DNA from: Xenorhabdus indica
Lineage (GTDB): Bacteria > Pseudomonadota > Gammaproteobacteria > Enterobacterales > Enterobacteriaceae
NCBI RefSeq assembly: GCF_014467235.1
Contig: NZ_NKHP01000002.1
Span: 62,402-116,124, forward strand
Direction of reading: 5' to 3'
DNA: 53,723 nt
Shown piece by piece: positions 22,341-33,355 of the stretch; position 1 is the first letter of the stretch, and each line of letters opens with the position of its first letter. A program made the position numbers and the translations under genes. The notes beneath the pieces were generated by a model. It was given only the letters and a program-made list of their open reading frames with translations, made no database searches and was not told the origin of the DNA.

Positions 22341-24488
22341 TTATTCAACAGATTCCGAAATCGTCCTTCTGTGCTTATTCACTGTTTCCAGCAAGTGATT
22401 TACACGCTCATCTTTGAAAATAGTTTCCAATGTAACAGCTAATTTACGTCTCCAGTTCGGGTATTCCCTGGTTGTGCCGGGAACATTGACAGGGTGTTCC
22501 ATATCTAACCAATCTTCGGGCTGTAAGCCTAATAAAGCGCTGGTACTGCTGGCGAGATAATAGTGTATGTCATGATTAATGGAGATTGATATCTGTGATG
22601 ATGATGCCTCTTGCTGCAATCGAATTGGCATATTTGTTATGAACGATGATTCAGAAAGATAGCCAGAGCGGTGTAAACCTGCCAATAGCTTTTGCTTACA
22701 ATGTTCGCGTTCATCATATAACTCAGCAAGTAGCGTGTTATCTGGATATAAGCCGATTGATTCCCCCAGTTTCAGATCGCCACTTTGCCAAAACCCGCGT
22801 AATGTTGGTAAATCATGGGTGGTGATAGTCGCCATAGCTTGTATGGTATATGCATCAGGTGACTTAAATTCTCCTTGTCCGTCGCGCTCGAAATAAAATA
22901 CCTTGTAAGAGTAGACACCACGGTCGCGTAATTTCCCGACAATCTCTTCTGGTACAATCCCTAAATCTTCACCTATCACCATGCAACAGTGGCGTTGACT
23001 TTCCAGTGCTAGTATTGCCAGCAGATCATCAACGGGATAGTGAACATAAACTCCGTGGGCTGCACTTTCTCCTTGTGGGATCCACCAAAGCCTGAGCAGT
23101 GCCATCACATGATCAATTCGTAATGCACCGCAATGACGCATATTGCTACGTAGTAATTCAATAAAAGGCTGGTAGTGTTGGGTCTGTAACACGTGAGGAT
23201 TCATCGGTGGAAGTCCCCAGTCCTGCCCTAGTGGCCCCAAAATATCCGGTGGTGCACCAATGGATGCTTCAGTGCAATAAAGCTCTCGGTTCTCCCAGGT
23301 TTCTGAACCGCCTTGCGCCACACCGACAGCCAGATCACGGTAAATACCAATTGGCATAGAACTGTTTTGGCTTTCACTAAAACAGTCAGCTAACTGACTG
23401 TCAGCTATCCATTGTAGCCAAAGAAAAAATTCCACTTCCTGTGAGTGGGTATGACAAAATTCCTGAACGGTATCACTATCTGGATCACGATATTTTTCTG
23501 GCCAGGCGGGCCAACCCCAATAAGCATGGTTTTCACTGTACAGTTTACAGAGCAGGGCATCATAGACAGCCTGTGAATACAGGCTCTTACCACCTTGAGT
23601 AATAAATTGCCGGAAAGCGATGTAAAGGGGATCTGCATCAATTCGGGTATTGAATTGCTGATAAGCCAAACGTAACGCCGTCATTTTTAATGCCATTACG
23701 GTGGAATAATCAACCCATTCTGTTTGGCGGGCATGCTGAAGTTTGTGCTGAGTTTCCGGTGACTGCCACCATATTTGAGCTTCGATACAGGATTTGAAGT
23801 CTTCTACCTGATTTACATCAATGTAAATGACATTAAGCCAATGGCGGGATGAAGGACTATAAGGGCTGGCGTTTTCAGGCATGGCCGGATACATTGCATG
23901 TAGCGGATTCAGGCCGATAAAAGCCCCTCCGCGTTGTGCCAGTTCTCGCAACATCTGTTTTAAATCACCAAAATCACCGATTCCCCAGTTATTTTCTGAA
24001 CGCAGAGTATAGAGTTGAACACAGGCTCCCCAAAGTTTATGGCCTTTCTTCAAGGGCTTTGGTTCATAACAGCGTTCTGGTGTGACAATGATCTGCATCG
24101 TGTGATGTTGTGCATCGTTTTTTTGCTCTGATATAGGTGTCAAAATAAGAGTGTGGTAACCCAGAGGCAAAGAGGTCGGCAATGTAATCTGATATTGGCA
24201 ACTTCCATGTAAATCTTCTCCTTGTTCTGTCTGTATCTGCCATTGATATGGTATTGAGCTATCCAAAGACAAAGTAAATGCTTTTCCCTGCATCAATACT
24301 TTCACTGTGGGTAAAGACAGAACAGATAGGTCAGAAACCGGTCTTTTGACCGGTGTATTTGTCCCCATAGCTTGTAAAATCCGATGCCTTATTTGAGCAG
24401 GAATAGCCTGTGGTTTCCCATAAGCATTAATATATTCAGTGGCAATACCAGCCTCTGTTGCCAAATCATCAAGGCATTTATTTTCCAT
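22341..24488 (-). CDS. malQ: 4-alpha-glucanotransferase (amylomaltase) MalQ
   Basis: MalQ disproportionates maltodextrins, releasing glucose and making longer chains for MalP; it acts in the cytoplasm. The 715-residue product is a little longer than E. coli MalQ (694). GH77 landmarks are LYTLRSENNWGIGDFGDLK, NPLHAMYPAMPENASPYSPS, ALRIDHVMALLRLWWIP (with the catalytic aspartate of IDHV), VIGEDLGIVPEE and TTHDLPTLRGFW. AAGGA lies seven bases before the ATG. It begins nine bases after the malP stop, so malPQ is one unit. Confidence 0.97.
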   Translation of the reverse strand: MENKCLDDLATEAGIATEYINAYGKPQAIPAQIRHRILQAMGTNTPVKRPVSDLSVLSLPTVKVLMQGKAFTLSLDSSIPYQWQIQTEQGEDLHGSCQYQITLPTSLPLGYHTLILTPISEQKNDAQHHTMQIIVTPERCYEPKPLKKGHKLWGACVQLYTLRSENNWGIGDFGDLKQMLRELAQRGGAFIGLNPLHAMYPAMPENASPYSPSSRHWLNVIYIDVNQVEDFKSCIEAQIWWQSPETQHKLQHARQTEWVDYSTVMALKMTALRLAYQQFNTRIDADPLYIAFRQFITQGGKSLYSQAVYDALLCKLYSENHAYWGWPAWPEKYRDPDSDTVQEFCHTHSQEVEFFLWLQWIADSQLADCFSESQNSSMPIGIYRDLAVGVAQGGSETWENRELYCTEASIGAPPDILGPLGQDWGLPPMNPHVLQTQHYQPFIELLRSNMRHCGALRIDHVMALLRLWWIPQGESAAHGVYVHYPVDDLLAILALESQRHCCMVIGEDLGIVPEEIVGKLRDRGVYSYKVFYFERDGQGEFKSPDAYTIQAMATITTHDLPTLRGFWQSGDLKLGESIGLYPDNTLLAELYDEREHCKQKLLAGLHRSGYLSESSFITNMPIRLQQEASSSQISISINHDIHYYLASSTSALLGLQPEDWLDMEHPVNVPGTTREYPNWRRKLAVTLETIFKDERVNHLLETVNKHRRTISESVE

Positions 24489-24497
24489 GACGGATCC

Positions 24498-26933
24498 TTA
24501 TTTCGACTGCCAGATACGCTGTTGATAATCTTGAATAGTTCGGTCAGAGCTGAATTTTCCCATACGGGCAGTATTAAGGATCGCGCTCTGTGTCCAACCG
24601 TGGGTATTACGATATAGAGCGTCGATCCGCTGCTGAGCAACGCAGTAATCAGCAAAATCTGCCAGTACCAAATAAGGGTCACCGCCATCAATCAGGCTAT
24701 GCAGCATTAAAGCAAATGCTTGTGTATCTCCATGACTGAATTCACCGTTGGCAAGCGAATCGAGGATGTCTTGTAGGTGACTGTTTTGTTGGAGAATGCT
24801 TTGTGGATTGTAGCCATTTTTCAGTAATGCTTTTGCTTCCTCTACTGTATGCCCGAAGATAAAAATATTATCGTTACCAACTTGTTCGGCTATTTCGACA
24901 TTCGCACCATCCAGTGTGCCGATAGTTAGCGCTCCATTTAAGGCGAGTTTCATATTACCTGTGCCGGAGGCCTCTTTTCCTGCTGTAGAGATCTGTTCTG
25001 ATACATCGGCGGCAGGGATCATTAATTCAGCTTTAGAAACATTGTAATCGGGAATAAAGACAATCTTTAGGCGATCTCGTACGATCGGATCATGGTTGAT
25101 CTTTTCGGCTGCGTGGTTGATGGCTGAGATAATATTTTTTGCCAGATAGTAGCCGGGGGCGGCTTTAGCACCGAACAGGAAAACTCGTGGGTGAATATCC
25201 AACGCCGGGTTTTCCTGAATTTGTCGATAAAGTGAGAGGATATGCAGCAGATTCAAATGCTGGCGTTTGTATTCATGCAGTCGTTTGATTTGTACATCGA
25301 AAATGGCATGGGGATCGAGTTTAAGCCCCATCACTTTATTAACGTAGTTGGACAAGCGGATTTTATTATCCTGTTTTACCCCCCGATAAGCTTCATGGAA
25401 AGCCGCATCATTGGCATAGGGTTCGAGTTTTTTTAACGCGGTAATATCGTTGAACCATTCGTGTCCTAATGTCTGATCAATCAATGAGGAAAGTGCTGGA
25501 TTGCACTGTTTTAGCCAGCGACGTGGTGTAACGCCATTGGTTACATTATGGAATTTTGCCGGCCACAATTGATGATATTCAGGGAATAGGTCTGTCACAA
25601 TCAAAGATGAATGCAGTGCTGCCACTCCATTGACTGCAAAACAGGCTACAACACAGAGATTAGCCATCCTCACCTGATGGTCATGGATAACAGCCAGTTT
25701 TTCCCATATTTTTTGATTGCCTGGCCAGTTTTGTTCCACTGTTTCACGGAAACGACGGTTTATTTCCTGAATGATACGGTGGTGGCGCGGCAGTAATTCA
25801 CTGACCAGATGTTCATCCCAACGTTCTAAGCCTTCTGGTAATAGGGTGTGGTTGGTATAAGCGAAGGTCTTCCCAGTAATGGCCCATGCAGTGTCCCAAT
25901 CCAATTGGTGTTCATCAATCAGAAGACGCATCATCTCAGGAATGGCAATGGTTGGGTGGGTATCATTGAGCTGGATAACTTCGTACTGCGGTAACTCTTG
26001 TATTTTGCGGTCAGCTTGTTGATGACGGCGTAGAATATCAGCCACAGCACAGGCGCACTGGAAATACTGTTGCATCAGACGAAGGCGTTTTCCGGCCTGA
26101 TGATTATCATTCGGATAGAGGACTTTGGTCAGGCTGGTGGCTTCAATGCCTTGTTGCTCAGCATGCAGGAACTGCCCATCATTAAACAGTGATAAATCAA
26201 AGGGGTTATCGTGAGTTGCCAGCCACAGACGCAGGGGTTGTATAACACCATTATCATAACCAATCACAGGTAGATCCCATGCTTCTCCTGTCAGCGTAAA
26301 ATCAGGTAGCCAGGTTTCACGACCTTCTGTTGTTATGACAATTTTACCGCCGAAACTGACGTTAACTTTCAACTGTATATTGTGGTAAAACCACGGATAG
26401 GTATTGCGTTCCCAATCATCAGGAGTTTCAATTTGTAGCCCCTGTTCGAAAGATTGCCGGAACAGACCATATTGATAATTGAGTCCGTAGCCTATTGCTG
26501 GTTGCTTAAGGGTTGCCATCGAATCAAGAAAACAAGCTGCCAGACGCCCTAATCCACCATTACCCAAAGCAGGATCGACTTCTTCTTCCAGTACATCACT
26601 TAATACCACGCCATATTCGGCTAAATAAGTCTGAACATCATCATACCAGCCAAGGTTAAGCAAATTGTTAGCAGTCAAACGGCCGATGAGAAATTCCATC
26701 GAAATGTAGTTTACGTGTCGTTGATTGCCTTTTGAGTTATCGACGTGGTTTGGATTATCAATTTGATGATTACTGCTTTGACGATAAGTAGGCAGTAATT
26801 CCAAAAGAGTGGTACTGATAGCTTGCCACCACTGATGTGTTGTCATTTTCTGTGCTGAATCAAGGCCAAAGCGTTGCCATTGACGGGTAAGCGCAGCCTG
26901 AAATACGGCTTTATCGAGTTTGGGCTGTTTCAT
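24498..26933 (-). CDS. malP: Maltodextrin phosphorylase MalP
   Basis: MalP is the PLP-dependent GT35 phosphorylase that converts maltodextrins to glucose-1-phosphate. The 811-residue product is slightly longer than E. coli (797). Visible signatures are [62 protein letters not shown] and the PLP site [20 protein letters not shown]. Its N-terminal region includes a low-complexity stretch ([18 protein letters not shown], about residues 57-74) that may account for the extra length. The divergent malT promoter region with MalT boxes is upstream. Confidence 0.97.
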   Translation of the reverse strand: MKQPKLDKAVFQAALTRQWQRFGLDSAQKMTTHQWWQAISTTLLELLPTYRQSSNHQIDNPNHVDNSKGNQRHVNYISMEFLIGRLTANNLLNLGWYDDVQTYLAEYGVVLSDVLEEEVDPALGNGGLGRLAACFLDSMATLKQPAIGYGLNYQYGLFRQSFEQGLQIETPDDWERNTYPWFYHNIQLKVNVSFGGKIVITTEGRETWLPDFTLTGEAWDLPVIGYDNGVIQPLRLWLATHDNPFDLSLFNDGQFLHAEQQGIEATSLTKVLYPNDNHQAGKRLRLMQQYFQCACAVADILRRHQQADRKIQELPQYEVIQLNDTHPTIAIPEMMRLLIDEHQLDWDTAWAITGKTFAYTNHTLLPEGLERWDEHLVSELLPRHHRIIQEINRRFRETVEQNWPGNQKIWEKLAVIHDHQVRMANLCVVACFAVNGVAALHSSLIVTDLFPEYHQLWPAKFHNVTNGVTPRRWLKQCNPALSSLIDQTLGHEWFNDITALKKLEPYANDAAFHEAYRGVKQDNKIRLSNYVNKVMGLKLDPHAIFDVQIKRLHEYKRQHLNLLHILSLYRQIQENPALDIHPRVFLFGAKAAPGYYLAKNIISAINHAAEKINHDPIVRDRLKIVFIPDYNVSKAELMIPAADVSEQISTAGKEASGTGNMKLALNGALTIGTLDGANVEIAEQVGNDNIFIFGHTVEEAKALLKNGYNPQSILQQNSHLQDILDSLANGEFSHGDTQAFALMLHSLIDGGDPYLVLADFADYCVAQQRIDALYRNTHGWTQSAILNTARMGKFSSDRTIQDYQQRIWQSK

Positions 26934-27010
26934 GGAGTCTTCATCCTGAGGAAAAGATAGAGATTATTTAGCCTGATATGCTGAAGGCTCAGTAGGCAAG
27001 ACACATCATC

Positions 27011-27045
27011 CTGTAAGGATATTCACGGGGATGAGTATCAGGGCG
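27011..27045 (-). promoter_or_regulatory. MalT-dependent malPQ promoter region
   Basis: GGGGATGAGT (27027-27036) matches 9 of 10 positions of the MalT box. A second, weaker match reads on the minus strand at about 27003-27012 (AGGATGATGT). The group lies 75-110 bases before the malP start, where the E. coli malP promoter carries its MalT sites. Confidence 0.6.
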
Positions 27046-27105
27046 TAGCTATTTTTTCGGATGCTTTCGCAATTCTATTGGGAACAAGAAACGTTTCAGA
27101 TAAAG

Positions 27106-27125
27106 AATGTGACAAGGCGCAACTT
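27106..27125 (+). promoter_or_regulatory. Candidate CRP site of malT
   Basis: TGTGACAAGGCGCAAC has one perfect CRP half-site (TGTGA, 27108-27112) and a weak second half. The E. coli malT promoter contains a very similar TGTGACA..GTGCAA element, which supports the call by homology. The rest of 26934-27278 has no other feature I can name. Confidence 0.45.
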
Positions 27126-27278
27126 AACACAATGAAATCAATCAACCTAATTGCAAAAGGCGGGCGTTTCTCTAAATTTGGTTGTTCATTAGCAAATGTT
27201 ACTGATTTTGATTGCTTAATAACATCGAACAAAGTTTCAGGAATCAGTTTTACTCGTTATTTGTGAGGGGAGGAAATC

Positions 27279-29993
27279 ATGCTTATCCCGTCGAAACTTA
27301 GTCGCCCCTTTCGCCTCAATAATATGGTTATGCGTGAGCGCCTGTTAAAACAGCTTAATGAAGCACAGAATTATCGATTGGTGCTGATAACCAGTCCGGC
27401 AGGGTATGGTAAAACCACGTTAATGTCACAATGGGCTGCCGGACAGGATAATCTGGGGTGGTATTCTCTGGATGATAGTGATAATCAGCCGGAACGTTTT
27501 GCCAGCTATCTGATTGCTGCTATCCAACAGGCGACACAGGGGCATTGTGTTAAAAGTGAAGTATTAGCGCAAAAACATCAATATGCCAATTTATCTGCTC
27601 TGTTTGCACAATTGTTTATTGAACTGAATGAATGGAAACAGCCACTGTTTCTGGTGATCGATGATTATCATCTGATCGTGAATAAGCTTATCCATGAAGC
27701 CATGCGTTTTTTTCTACGCCATCAGCCGGAAAACCTGACGTTGATTATCCTTTCCCGTCATTTACCGTCATTGGGCGTTGCCAACTTACGTGTGCGCGAG
27801 CAATTGTTGGAATTCGACAGTCAGCAGTTAGCTTTTAATGATCAGGAAGCTCAGCAATTTTTTGATAAACGGCTGACCAGACCATTAGAAGCTGATCATT
27901 GCAGACAGTTATGTCACGACGTGGGAGGGTGGGCGACGGCGTTGCAGTTAATTGCTCTTTCTGCTCGTCAGGCAGGTAATACAGCAGAAATGTCGGCAAA
28001 ACGTCTCTCAGGAATTAATGCCTGCCATTTGTCAGATTATCTTGTGGACGAAGTTTTGAACCGCGTTGATCAGGAAACACGGGAGTTTTTGCTGCGTAGT
28101 TCTATCCTGCGTTCGATGAATGATGGTTTGATTGTCTGTCTGACAAGAATGGAAAATGGTCAGCAACGCCTTGAAGATATTGAACGTCAAGGGTTGTTTA
28201 TCCAGCGCATGGATGATTCTGGAGAGTGGTTTTGTTTTCATCCCTTGTTTGCTTCATTCCTTCGCCAACGTTGTCAGTGGGAAATGGCAGCGGATTTACC
28301 GGAGTTGCATCGTGCGGCGGCAGAAGGCTGGTTGATGCAGGGGTATCCGGGAGAAGCGGTTCATCATGCTTTGGCGACAGCAGATACGAAGTTGTTATGT
28401 GGTATTTTGCTACAACATGCATGGGAGTTGTTTAACCACAGCCAGTTATCGCTACTGGAAGAGTGCATGAATGCTTTGCCACATGAGCAGCTATTGGAAA
28501 ATCCGCGTTTGGTGCTGTTACAGGCATGGCTGGCGCAGAGTCAGTATCGGCATTATGAAGTCAATGCGTTATTGAATCAGGCAGAGCGATCTTTGGAGCA
28601 AAAAGAGATAAAGGTTGAGGCTGAATTACTGGGAGAGTTTGACGCATTGCGTGCTCAGGTCGCGATTAATGACGGCAGACCGGATGATGCCGATTTACTG
28701 GCTGAAAAAGCGTTGGCAAGTCTGCTGCCTGATAATGAATATGGCCGTATTGTCGCGATGTCAGTGAAAGGGGAGGTATTGCACTGTAAAGGTGAGTTGT
28801 CTCGTGCATTAACGTTGATGAAGCAGACAGAACTGCTTGCCCGCCACTGCCATGTTTACCACTATGCTTTATGGGCATTATTGCAACAAAGTGAAATTTT
28901 ACTGGCTCAGGGATATTTGCAGGCCGCCTATGAGACTCAAAATAATGCTTTTGACTTGATCCGTGAACAGCATTTGGAACAGTTACCCATGCACGAGTTT
29001 CTGCTGCGTATTCGTTCACAGCTTTTGTGGTGTTGGGCGCGTATTGATGAATCGGAGGAATCGGCACGTCGTGGTTTAGATGTGTTGTCTAACTTTCAGC
29101 CTCAGCAGCAATTACAGTGTCTGACTCAACTGGCGAAATGCTCTTTGATTCGTGGCGATATTGATAATGCCCGCCGTCATTTATCCCGGTGTGAGAATCT
29201 GCTCAATAATGGGCATTATCACCGTGACTGGCGAACCAATACTGATAAATTGCGGGTCATTATCTGGCAACATCTGGAGGATAATGTTTCAGTGGCACAA
29301 TGGCTGGTTCAGGCAGAAAAACCTGACAGCTTCAGTAACCATTTCAACCAGAACCAGTGGCGTAATATTGCCCGTGCTCAGATCTTGCTTGGTCAGTATG
29401 AAGAAGCAGAAGCCATTTTGGAAACGCTGAATGAATATGCTTTAAAGTTGGAATTGGTCAGCGATCTGAATCGCAATTTATTGTTATGCAATTTACTTTA
29501 CTGGCAGCTTGAGCGTAAGGTTGAAGCACAACAAGTGCTAATGGAAGCCTTGCATTTGGCTAATCGCACGGGGTTTATCAGTCATTTTGTGCTTGAAGGT
29601 GAGTTAATGGCTCAGCAATTGCGCCAGCTCATTCAACTCAATATCTTGCCTGAATTTGAGCAACATCGGGCGCAGCGTATCCTGCGGGAAATCAATCGCC
29701 AGAATCGGCATAAATTTGCTCACTTTGATGAAACGTTTGTTGAGCAGCTCCTTACTCATCCTGATGTCCCTGAACTTATTCGTAATAGCCCATTAACTCA
29801 ACGTGAATGGCAAGTATTGGGGTTAATTTATTCTGGTTACAGTAATGAGCAGATTGCTGTTGAACTGGAAGTGGCGGCGACGACAATTAAAACTCATATT
29901 CGCAATCTGTATCAAAAAATGGGTATTACCCATCGTCAGGAAGCTATTCAGCAAGCACAGTATTTAATGCAAATGATGGGATTAGGAATCTGA
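27279..29993 (+). CDS. malT: Maltose regulon transcriptional activator MalT
   Basis: MalT is the ATP- and maltotriose-dependent activator of all mal operons and a member of the STAND ATPases. The 904-residue product is close to E. coli (901). It begins [20 protein letters not shown], with Walker [10 protein letters not shown] (about 39-47) and a Walker B-like [10 protein letters not shown] long TPR-like sensor region follows (about 440-800). The LuxR-type DNA-binding domain is at the end, with [20 protein letters not shown] and [29 protein letters not shown] precedes the ATG. It is divergent from malPQ, as in E. coli. Confidence 0.98.
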   Translation: MLIPSKLSRPFRLNNMVMRERLLKQLNEAQNYRLVLITSPAGYGKTTLMSQWAAGQDNLGWYSLDDSDNQPERFASYLIAAIQQATQGHCVKSEVLAQKHQYANLSALFAQLFIELNEWKQPLFLVIDDYHLIVNKLIHEAMRFFLRHQPENLTLIILSRHLPSLGVANLRVREQLLEFDSQQLAFNDQEAQQFFDKRLTRPLEADHCRQLCHDVGGWATALQLIALSARQAGNTAEMSAKRLSGINACHLSDYLVDEVLNRVDQETREFLLRSSILRSMNDGLIVCLTRMENGQQRLEDIERQGLFIQRMDDSGEWFCFHPLFASFLRQRCQWEMAADLPELHRAAAEGWLMQGYPGEAVHHALATADTKLLCGILLQHAWELFNHSQLSLLEECMNALPHEQLLENPRLVLLQAWLAQSQYRHYEVNALLNQAERSLEQKEIKVEAELLGEFDALRAQVAINDGRPDDADLLAEKALASLLPDNEYGRIVAMSVKGEVLHCKGELSRALTLMKQTELLARHCHVYHYALWALLQQSEILLAQGYLQAAYETQNNAFDLIREQHLEQLPMHEFLLRIRSQLLWCWARIDESEESARRGLDVLSNFQPQQQLQCLTQLAKCSLIRGDIDNARRHLSRCENLLNNGHYHRDWRTNTDKLRVIIWQHLEDNVSVAQWLVQAEKPDSFSNHFNQNQWRNIARAQILLGQYEEAEAILETLNEYALKLELVSDLNRNLLLCNLLYWQLERKVEAQQVLMEALHLANRTGFISHFVLEGELMAQQLRQLIQLNILPEFEQHRAQRILREINRQNRHKFAHFDETFVEQLLTHPDVPELIRNSPLTQREWQVLGLIYSGYSNEQIAVELEVAATTIKTHIRNLYQKMGITHRQEAIQQAQYLMQMMGLGI

Positions 29994-30201
29994 TCATTTT
30001 TTCCCAATGTGATATTACTGTTAAGAACATAAATAAATATGAATAAATAAAAATATAACTTAAAAATATAAAATAATTTTTAAAACTATTTAATCTTTTT
30101 TATGGGCTTCTTGTGATCGACATTACATTTGAAAGAGGTCTAATCTTATTCTCCATAGTTGGCGTGTTTTTGTTAAATATAACTAATGATGGAGAGTGAT
30201 T

Positions 30202-31476
30202 ATGGAAAATAACTATCACCTTAAAGAAGATCACCTTAAAGAGAATCATTTCGAAGAAATGCTTTCTCGTTATGTCGGTCATGGCCCGTATTTGGTCATT
30301 GATGGTGAAAAATATATTGATGCGGCATCGGGAACGTTTAATTTACCGCTTGGTTACACCAATCACAGGATCGCTGAAAAATTAAAGCAGCAGATTGATA
30401 GATGCACACATTTGAGTTCTGCCTATACACGAGAAATGTCACAGTATATTTTGAATAAGTTGGTTAAACATACCCCAAAAGGTATAGACAGTATTTGGTT
30501 ACGGGATGTTTCTGGCTCTGGTGCTGTGGAGTGTGCCATTCGTATTGCTCAAAAAGCGACAGGCCGTTCTGGTATCGTTTCTTTCTTTCTGGCCCATCAT
30601 GGTCAGTCTCTTGCTACGGCGCAGGTTTCTGGCAATGCGTTCCGGCTTAAAAATTTTCATATCAATATCGAAGGTTCCATAAAAATTCCAGCTCCGAGTA
30701 GTGTCATGGCTGAACCCCCAGATGAAGCAACACAGTATATCGATTTGGAACAGTTCATTCAGTTGGGCTCAAGCGACAATATTGCATGTCTGATTATTGA
30801 ACCGATTCAGGGGAATGGCGGGAATATTGTTTTCCCCGTGGAGTTCTATCGCAAGATCCGGGAGATTTGCCACCAGCATGGCATTATTATTATTGCAGAT
30901 GAAGTTCAGACAGGGTTTGGGCGTACTGGTACTTTCTTTGCTTCTACTGGTTATGCCAAAGAACTAGAACCAGATATTATCGCCTTTGCCAAAGGCGCAG
31001 GCGGCATTGGCATCCCAACTGGCGGTGTGCTTATGCGTAGTTCATTGGATGTATTGGAATCATTCGAGCATTCAAGCACTTCCGGCGCTAATCCGTTGTC
31101 TTTGGTCGCGCTTAACGAAATCATCGATATTATTGAAGATGAACATATCTTAGAAAATGTACGTCAGAACGAAACCTTCCTGCGTAACGGATTGCTGGAT
31201 TTACAACATAAATATCCTGAAATTACCGGAGTCAGGGGCATTGGGTATATGTTTGGTTTTGATACGCCAAGTCCAGAGTTTGCAGCCAGGGCGATTGCGG
31301 TTGCCAACTACCATAAACTTATCCTGCGTGGTTCCCGGTATGGTAAGGGGCGGGCACTCAAGGTACGTCCTCCTTTGATTTGTACACAAGTGCACTTGAA
31401 CGAAATACTCCATAAATTGGATCTGACTTTTGCTGAGCTGACGGTTTCTGCCCAGGGACACAGGGAGGTTGCATAA
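30202..31476 (+). CDS. Class III PLP-dependent aminotransferase
   Basis: The 424-residue product is a fold-type I class III aminotransferase (GabT/ArgD/HemL superfamily). PLP landmarks are IIIADEVQTGFGRTG (D233 binding the pyridine nitrogen) and DIIAFAKGAGG with the Schiff-base lysine K264. The usual SGSEA/SGTEA stretch reads SGSGAVE, so the common Glu is Gly. The amino acceptor is not readable from sequence. GGAGAG precedes the ATG; a GTG six bases upstream is a less likely start. The stop overlaps the next ATG by one base (TAATG), so it is coupled to the dehydrogenase. I infer a role in aminating a sugar or polyol phosphate, possibly as in azasugar synthesis. Confidence 0.85.
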   Translation: MENNYHLKEDHLKENHFEEMLSRYVGHGPYLVIDGEKYIDAASGTFNLPLGYTNHRIAEKLKQQIDRCTHLSSAYTREMSQYILNKLVKHTPKGIDSIWLRDVSGSGAVECAIRIAQKATGRSGIVSFFLAHHGQSLATAQVSGNAFRLKNFHINIEGSIKIPAPSSVMAEPPDEATQYIDLEQFIQLGSSDNIACLIIEPIQGNGGNIVFPVEFYRKIREICHQHGIIIIADEVQTGFGRTGTFFASTGYAKELEPDIIAFAKGAGGIGIPTGGVLMRSSLDVLESFEHSSTSGANPLSLVALNEIIDIIEDEHILENVRQNETFLRNGLLDLQHKYPEITGVRGIGYMFGFDTPSPEFAARAIAVANYHKLILRGSRYGKGRALKVRPPLICTQVHLNEILHKLDLTFAELTVSAQGHREVA

Positions 31477-32537
31477 TGAAAGCGCTTAAATTTAATCAAG
31501 TATGGGATATTCAAGTCCAGGACGTTGAGCCGTTGCACTGTATTGAACCGGATGATGTGGTGGTGAATATCGCTGTATGCGGGATATGCGGAACTGATGT
31601 AGGCATTATCACTGGTTCTTACCCTGTTGCAGTACCGGGAACGACATTGGGTCATGAAACGGCAGGCGTTGTGGCACAGGTGGGTAGTGGAGTGACGCGC
31701 TTTCAACTTGGTGATCGTGTAGTCATTAACCCGACATACTCTTGCGGGTGTTGCAGAATGTGTCAGACAGGCAACCCAAATCATTGCGAGAAGAAAATGG
31801 GTACAGAAGCGGGTGTTTCCTATGATGGCGCATTTGCGGAGCAGTATCTGGCAAAAGAGGGTTCACTGATTAAATTGGAACCTCATGTCAGTATGGAAGC
31901 GGCTTCATTGACAGAACCATTAAGTTGTACATTGACTGGCGTGGATAAATTGGGGATTACCCACACTAATATTCGTGCAGTAGTCGCAGGCGCAGGGCCG
32001 ATGGGGATGTTGTACCTTTGGGCGTTGCATGAGCGAGGCGTTAAGGCGTTCATGATTGAGAAAAACCCGAATCGTATACAGTTTGCCCGCCAGAATTTAC
32101 CTGCGGAATGCCGATTATATACTGATTTTGATGAAGCGCTGACACAGGAATACGGTGATAAATCCGCATTAATAGACCTGTGTGTAGATACTACCGGGCA
32201 ACTGACAGAGTATATTTTCGGTCATTTGGCACCGGGAGGTAAATTGTTGAATGTTGCTTTAAAAGACAAACATGCCAATCTCGATATCTTAAAAATTGCG
32301 GATAAAAGCCTTTCTGTGATTGGTTCTATTGATTCCCTGAACAACAGTTTTGAACGGGCTTACACCATGATCCGTGATGGTGTGATCCCGGCAGATCGCT
32401 TGATTAGTCATGTTTTTGCTTTTGATGATTATCAGCAGGCATTTCTGACTGTTGGTTGTGATGTTGCAGGCAAGGCTCAAATACCGCTTGGCACGCCAAA
32501 CTGTAAGGTGTTAATCCGTGTGGCTGATTTGAAGTAA
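31476..32537 (+). CDS. Zinc-dependent medium-chain alcohol/polyol dehydrogenase
   Basis: The 353-residue product is an MDR-family NAD(P)-dependent dehydrogenase of the sorbitol/threonine dehydrogenase type. Catalytic zinc ligands are C38 (in CGICGTD) and H60/E61 (in LGHETAG). The structural zinc set is C90, C93, C96 and C104 (CGCCRMC then NPNHC). The dinucleotide site is VVAGAGPMGML. Substrate is not evident; polyol or amino-polyol oxidation is plausible. It overlaps the aminotransferase stop and lies 21 bases before the HAD gene. The same trio of activities occurs in azasugar pathways (GutB1 role). Confidence 0.88.
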   Translation: MKALKFNQVWDIQVQDVEPLHCIEPDDVVVNIAVCGICGTDVGIITGSYPVAVPGTTLGHETAGVVAQVGSGVTRFQLGDRVVINPTYSCGCCRMCQTGNPNHCEKKMGTEAGVSYDGAFAEQYLAKEGSLIKLEPHVSMEAASLTEPLSCTLTGVDKLGITHTNIRAVVAGAGPMGMLYLWALHERGVKAFMIEKNPNRIQFARQNLPAECRLYTDFDEALTQEYGDKSALIDLCVDTTGQLTEYIFGHLAPGGKLLNVALKDKHANLDILKIADKSLSVIGSIDSLNNSFERAYTMIRDGVIPADRLISHVFAFDDYQQAFLTVGCDVAGKAQIPLGTPNCKVLIRVADLK

Positions 32538-32558
32538 TCGATAAGTATTGGAATAGTG

Positions 32559-33194
32559 ATGATGGATAAATTCAATGTCATTTTTGATATCGACGGGGTC
32601 ATTGTTGATAGTGAACAGCTACATTTTGATGTGCTGTGTGAACTGGCACCTGAACAGACACGCGATATTCAGCCACAACAACTGATCGGCCTGAGTCTGG
32701 CAGAAACACTGAATGTGATTGGTGTTCCATCACAAGTACAGCAAAGCATTACCAACAAGATTATCTCGGTTTATCAAGATAAATTATCTACACATTACCT
32801 GCGACCAGGCATTTCCGGCTTGCTAACAGCCTTACAGCAAAATGGAGTTGCTTTTGGCTTTGTTTCGACCGCTCCACGCGAAGTGTGTTTGGCCAATCTT
32901 GGGTTGTTGGGCCTGGCGGAAGAACCAGCGTTGATTTCTGGTGATGATGTTGAACAAACCAAGCCTTTTCCCGATCCCTATCTGGCTATGCTTAAATTGA
33001 AAAGAATGGAGGTTCGGCAGACTTTAGTCATTGAAGATACTGATTTGGGAATTATGGCAGCAAAACAAGCGGGAATTCCACAAATATATGCCTGGCCTCA
33101 TGCCTTGTCAGTAATGGAACAGTATAAGCAGGCAACGCGTGTTATTAAGAGACTGGCAGATATTCCCCAATTTGCAGGGCTAATCTCAATATAA
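32559..33194 (+). CDS. HAD-superfamily phosphatase (beta-phosphoglucomutase-like)
   Basis: The product of about 211 residues is a subfamily I HAD hydrolase. It has motif I FDIDGVIVDSE, motif II in FVSTAPREV, motif III lysine in QTKPFPDPYL and motif IV IEDTDLGIMAAKQAG. The helical cap between motifs I and II resembles phosphatases acting on small sugar phosphates. Starts are ambiguous (GTG 32556, ATG 32559, ATG 32562), differing only by one or two Met; GGAA lies upstream. In this operon it could remove the phosphate from an aminated sugar phosphate; known azasugar clusters use an inositol-monophosphatase-type enzyme for that step, so this would be a substitution. Confidence 0.85.
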   Translation: MMDKFNVIFDIDGVIVDSEQLHFDVLCELAPEQTRDIQPQQLIGLSLAETLNVIGVPSQVQQSITNKIISVYQDKLSTHYLRPGISGLLTALQQNGVAFGFVSTAPREVCLANLGLLGLAEEPALISGDDVEQTKPFPDPYLAMLKLKRMEVRQTLVIEDTDLGIMAAKQAGIPQIYAWPHALSVMEQYKQATRVIKRLADIPQFAGLISI

Positions 33195-33243
33195 TTCAAA
33201 AAGATTTTTCAGCCAGTATGATTTGGGTTTTATATCCCAAGCT

Positions 33244-33275
33244 AATGCCCTTTGTAAAAAATTGAGAAGGGCATT
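33244..33275 (+). terminator. Stem-loop between HAD gene and MFS gene
   Basis: AATGCCCTT (33244-33252) pairs with AAGGGCATT (33267-33275), 9 bp with a 14-base loop, followed only by GTTTG. It may be a weak terminator or processing site splitting the five-gene block into 3+2. No clear promoter is visible between it and 33356. Confidence 0.5.
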
Positions 33276-33355
33276 GTTTGAATAAGGGTAATTTTTATCA
33301 GGCTTGTGTATTTGTAAGACAACGTTGCATAAGCGGAAATTGATGGAGGAAGCGG

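Noticed and set aside
30130..30190. Promoter or MalT box for the accessory operon
   Set aside because: No -35/-10 pair with 16-18 bases spacing and no GGGGAKGAGG match could be found by eye, so co-regulation with mal is not claimed.
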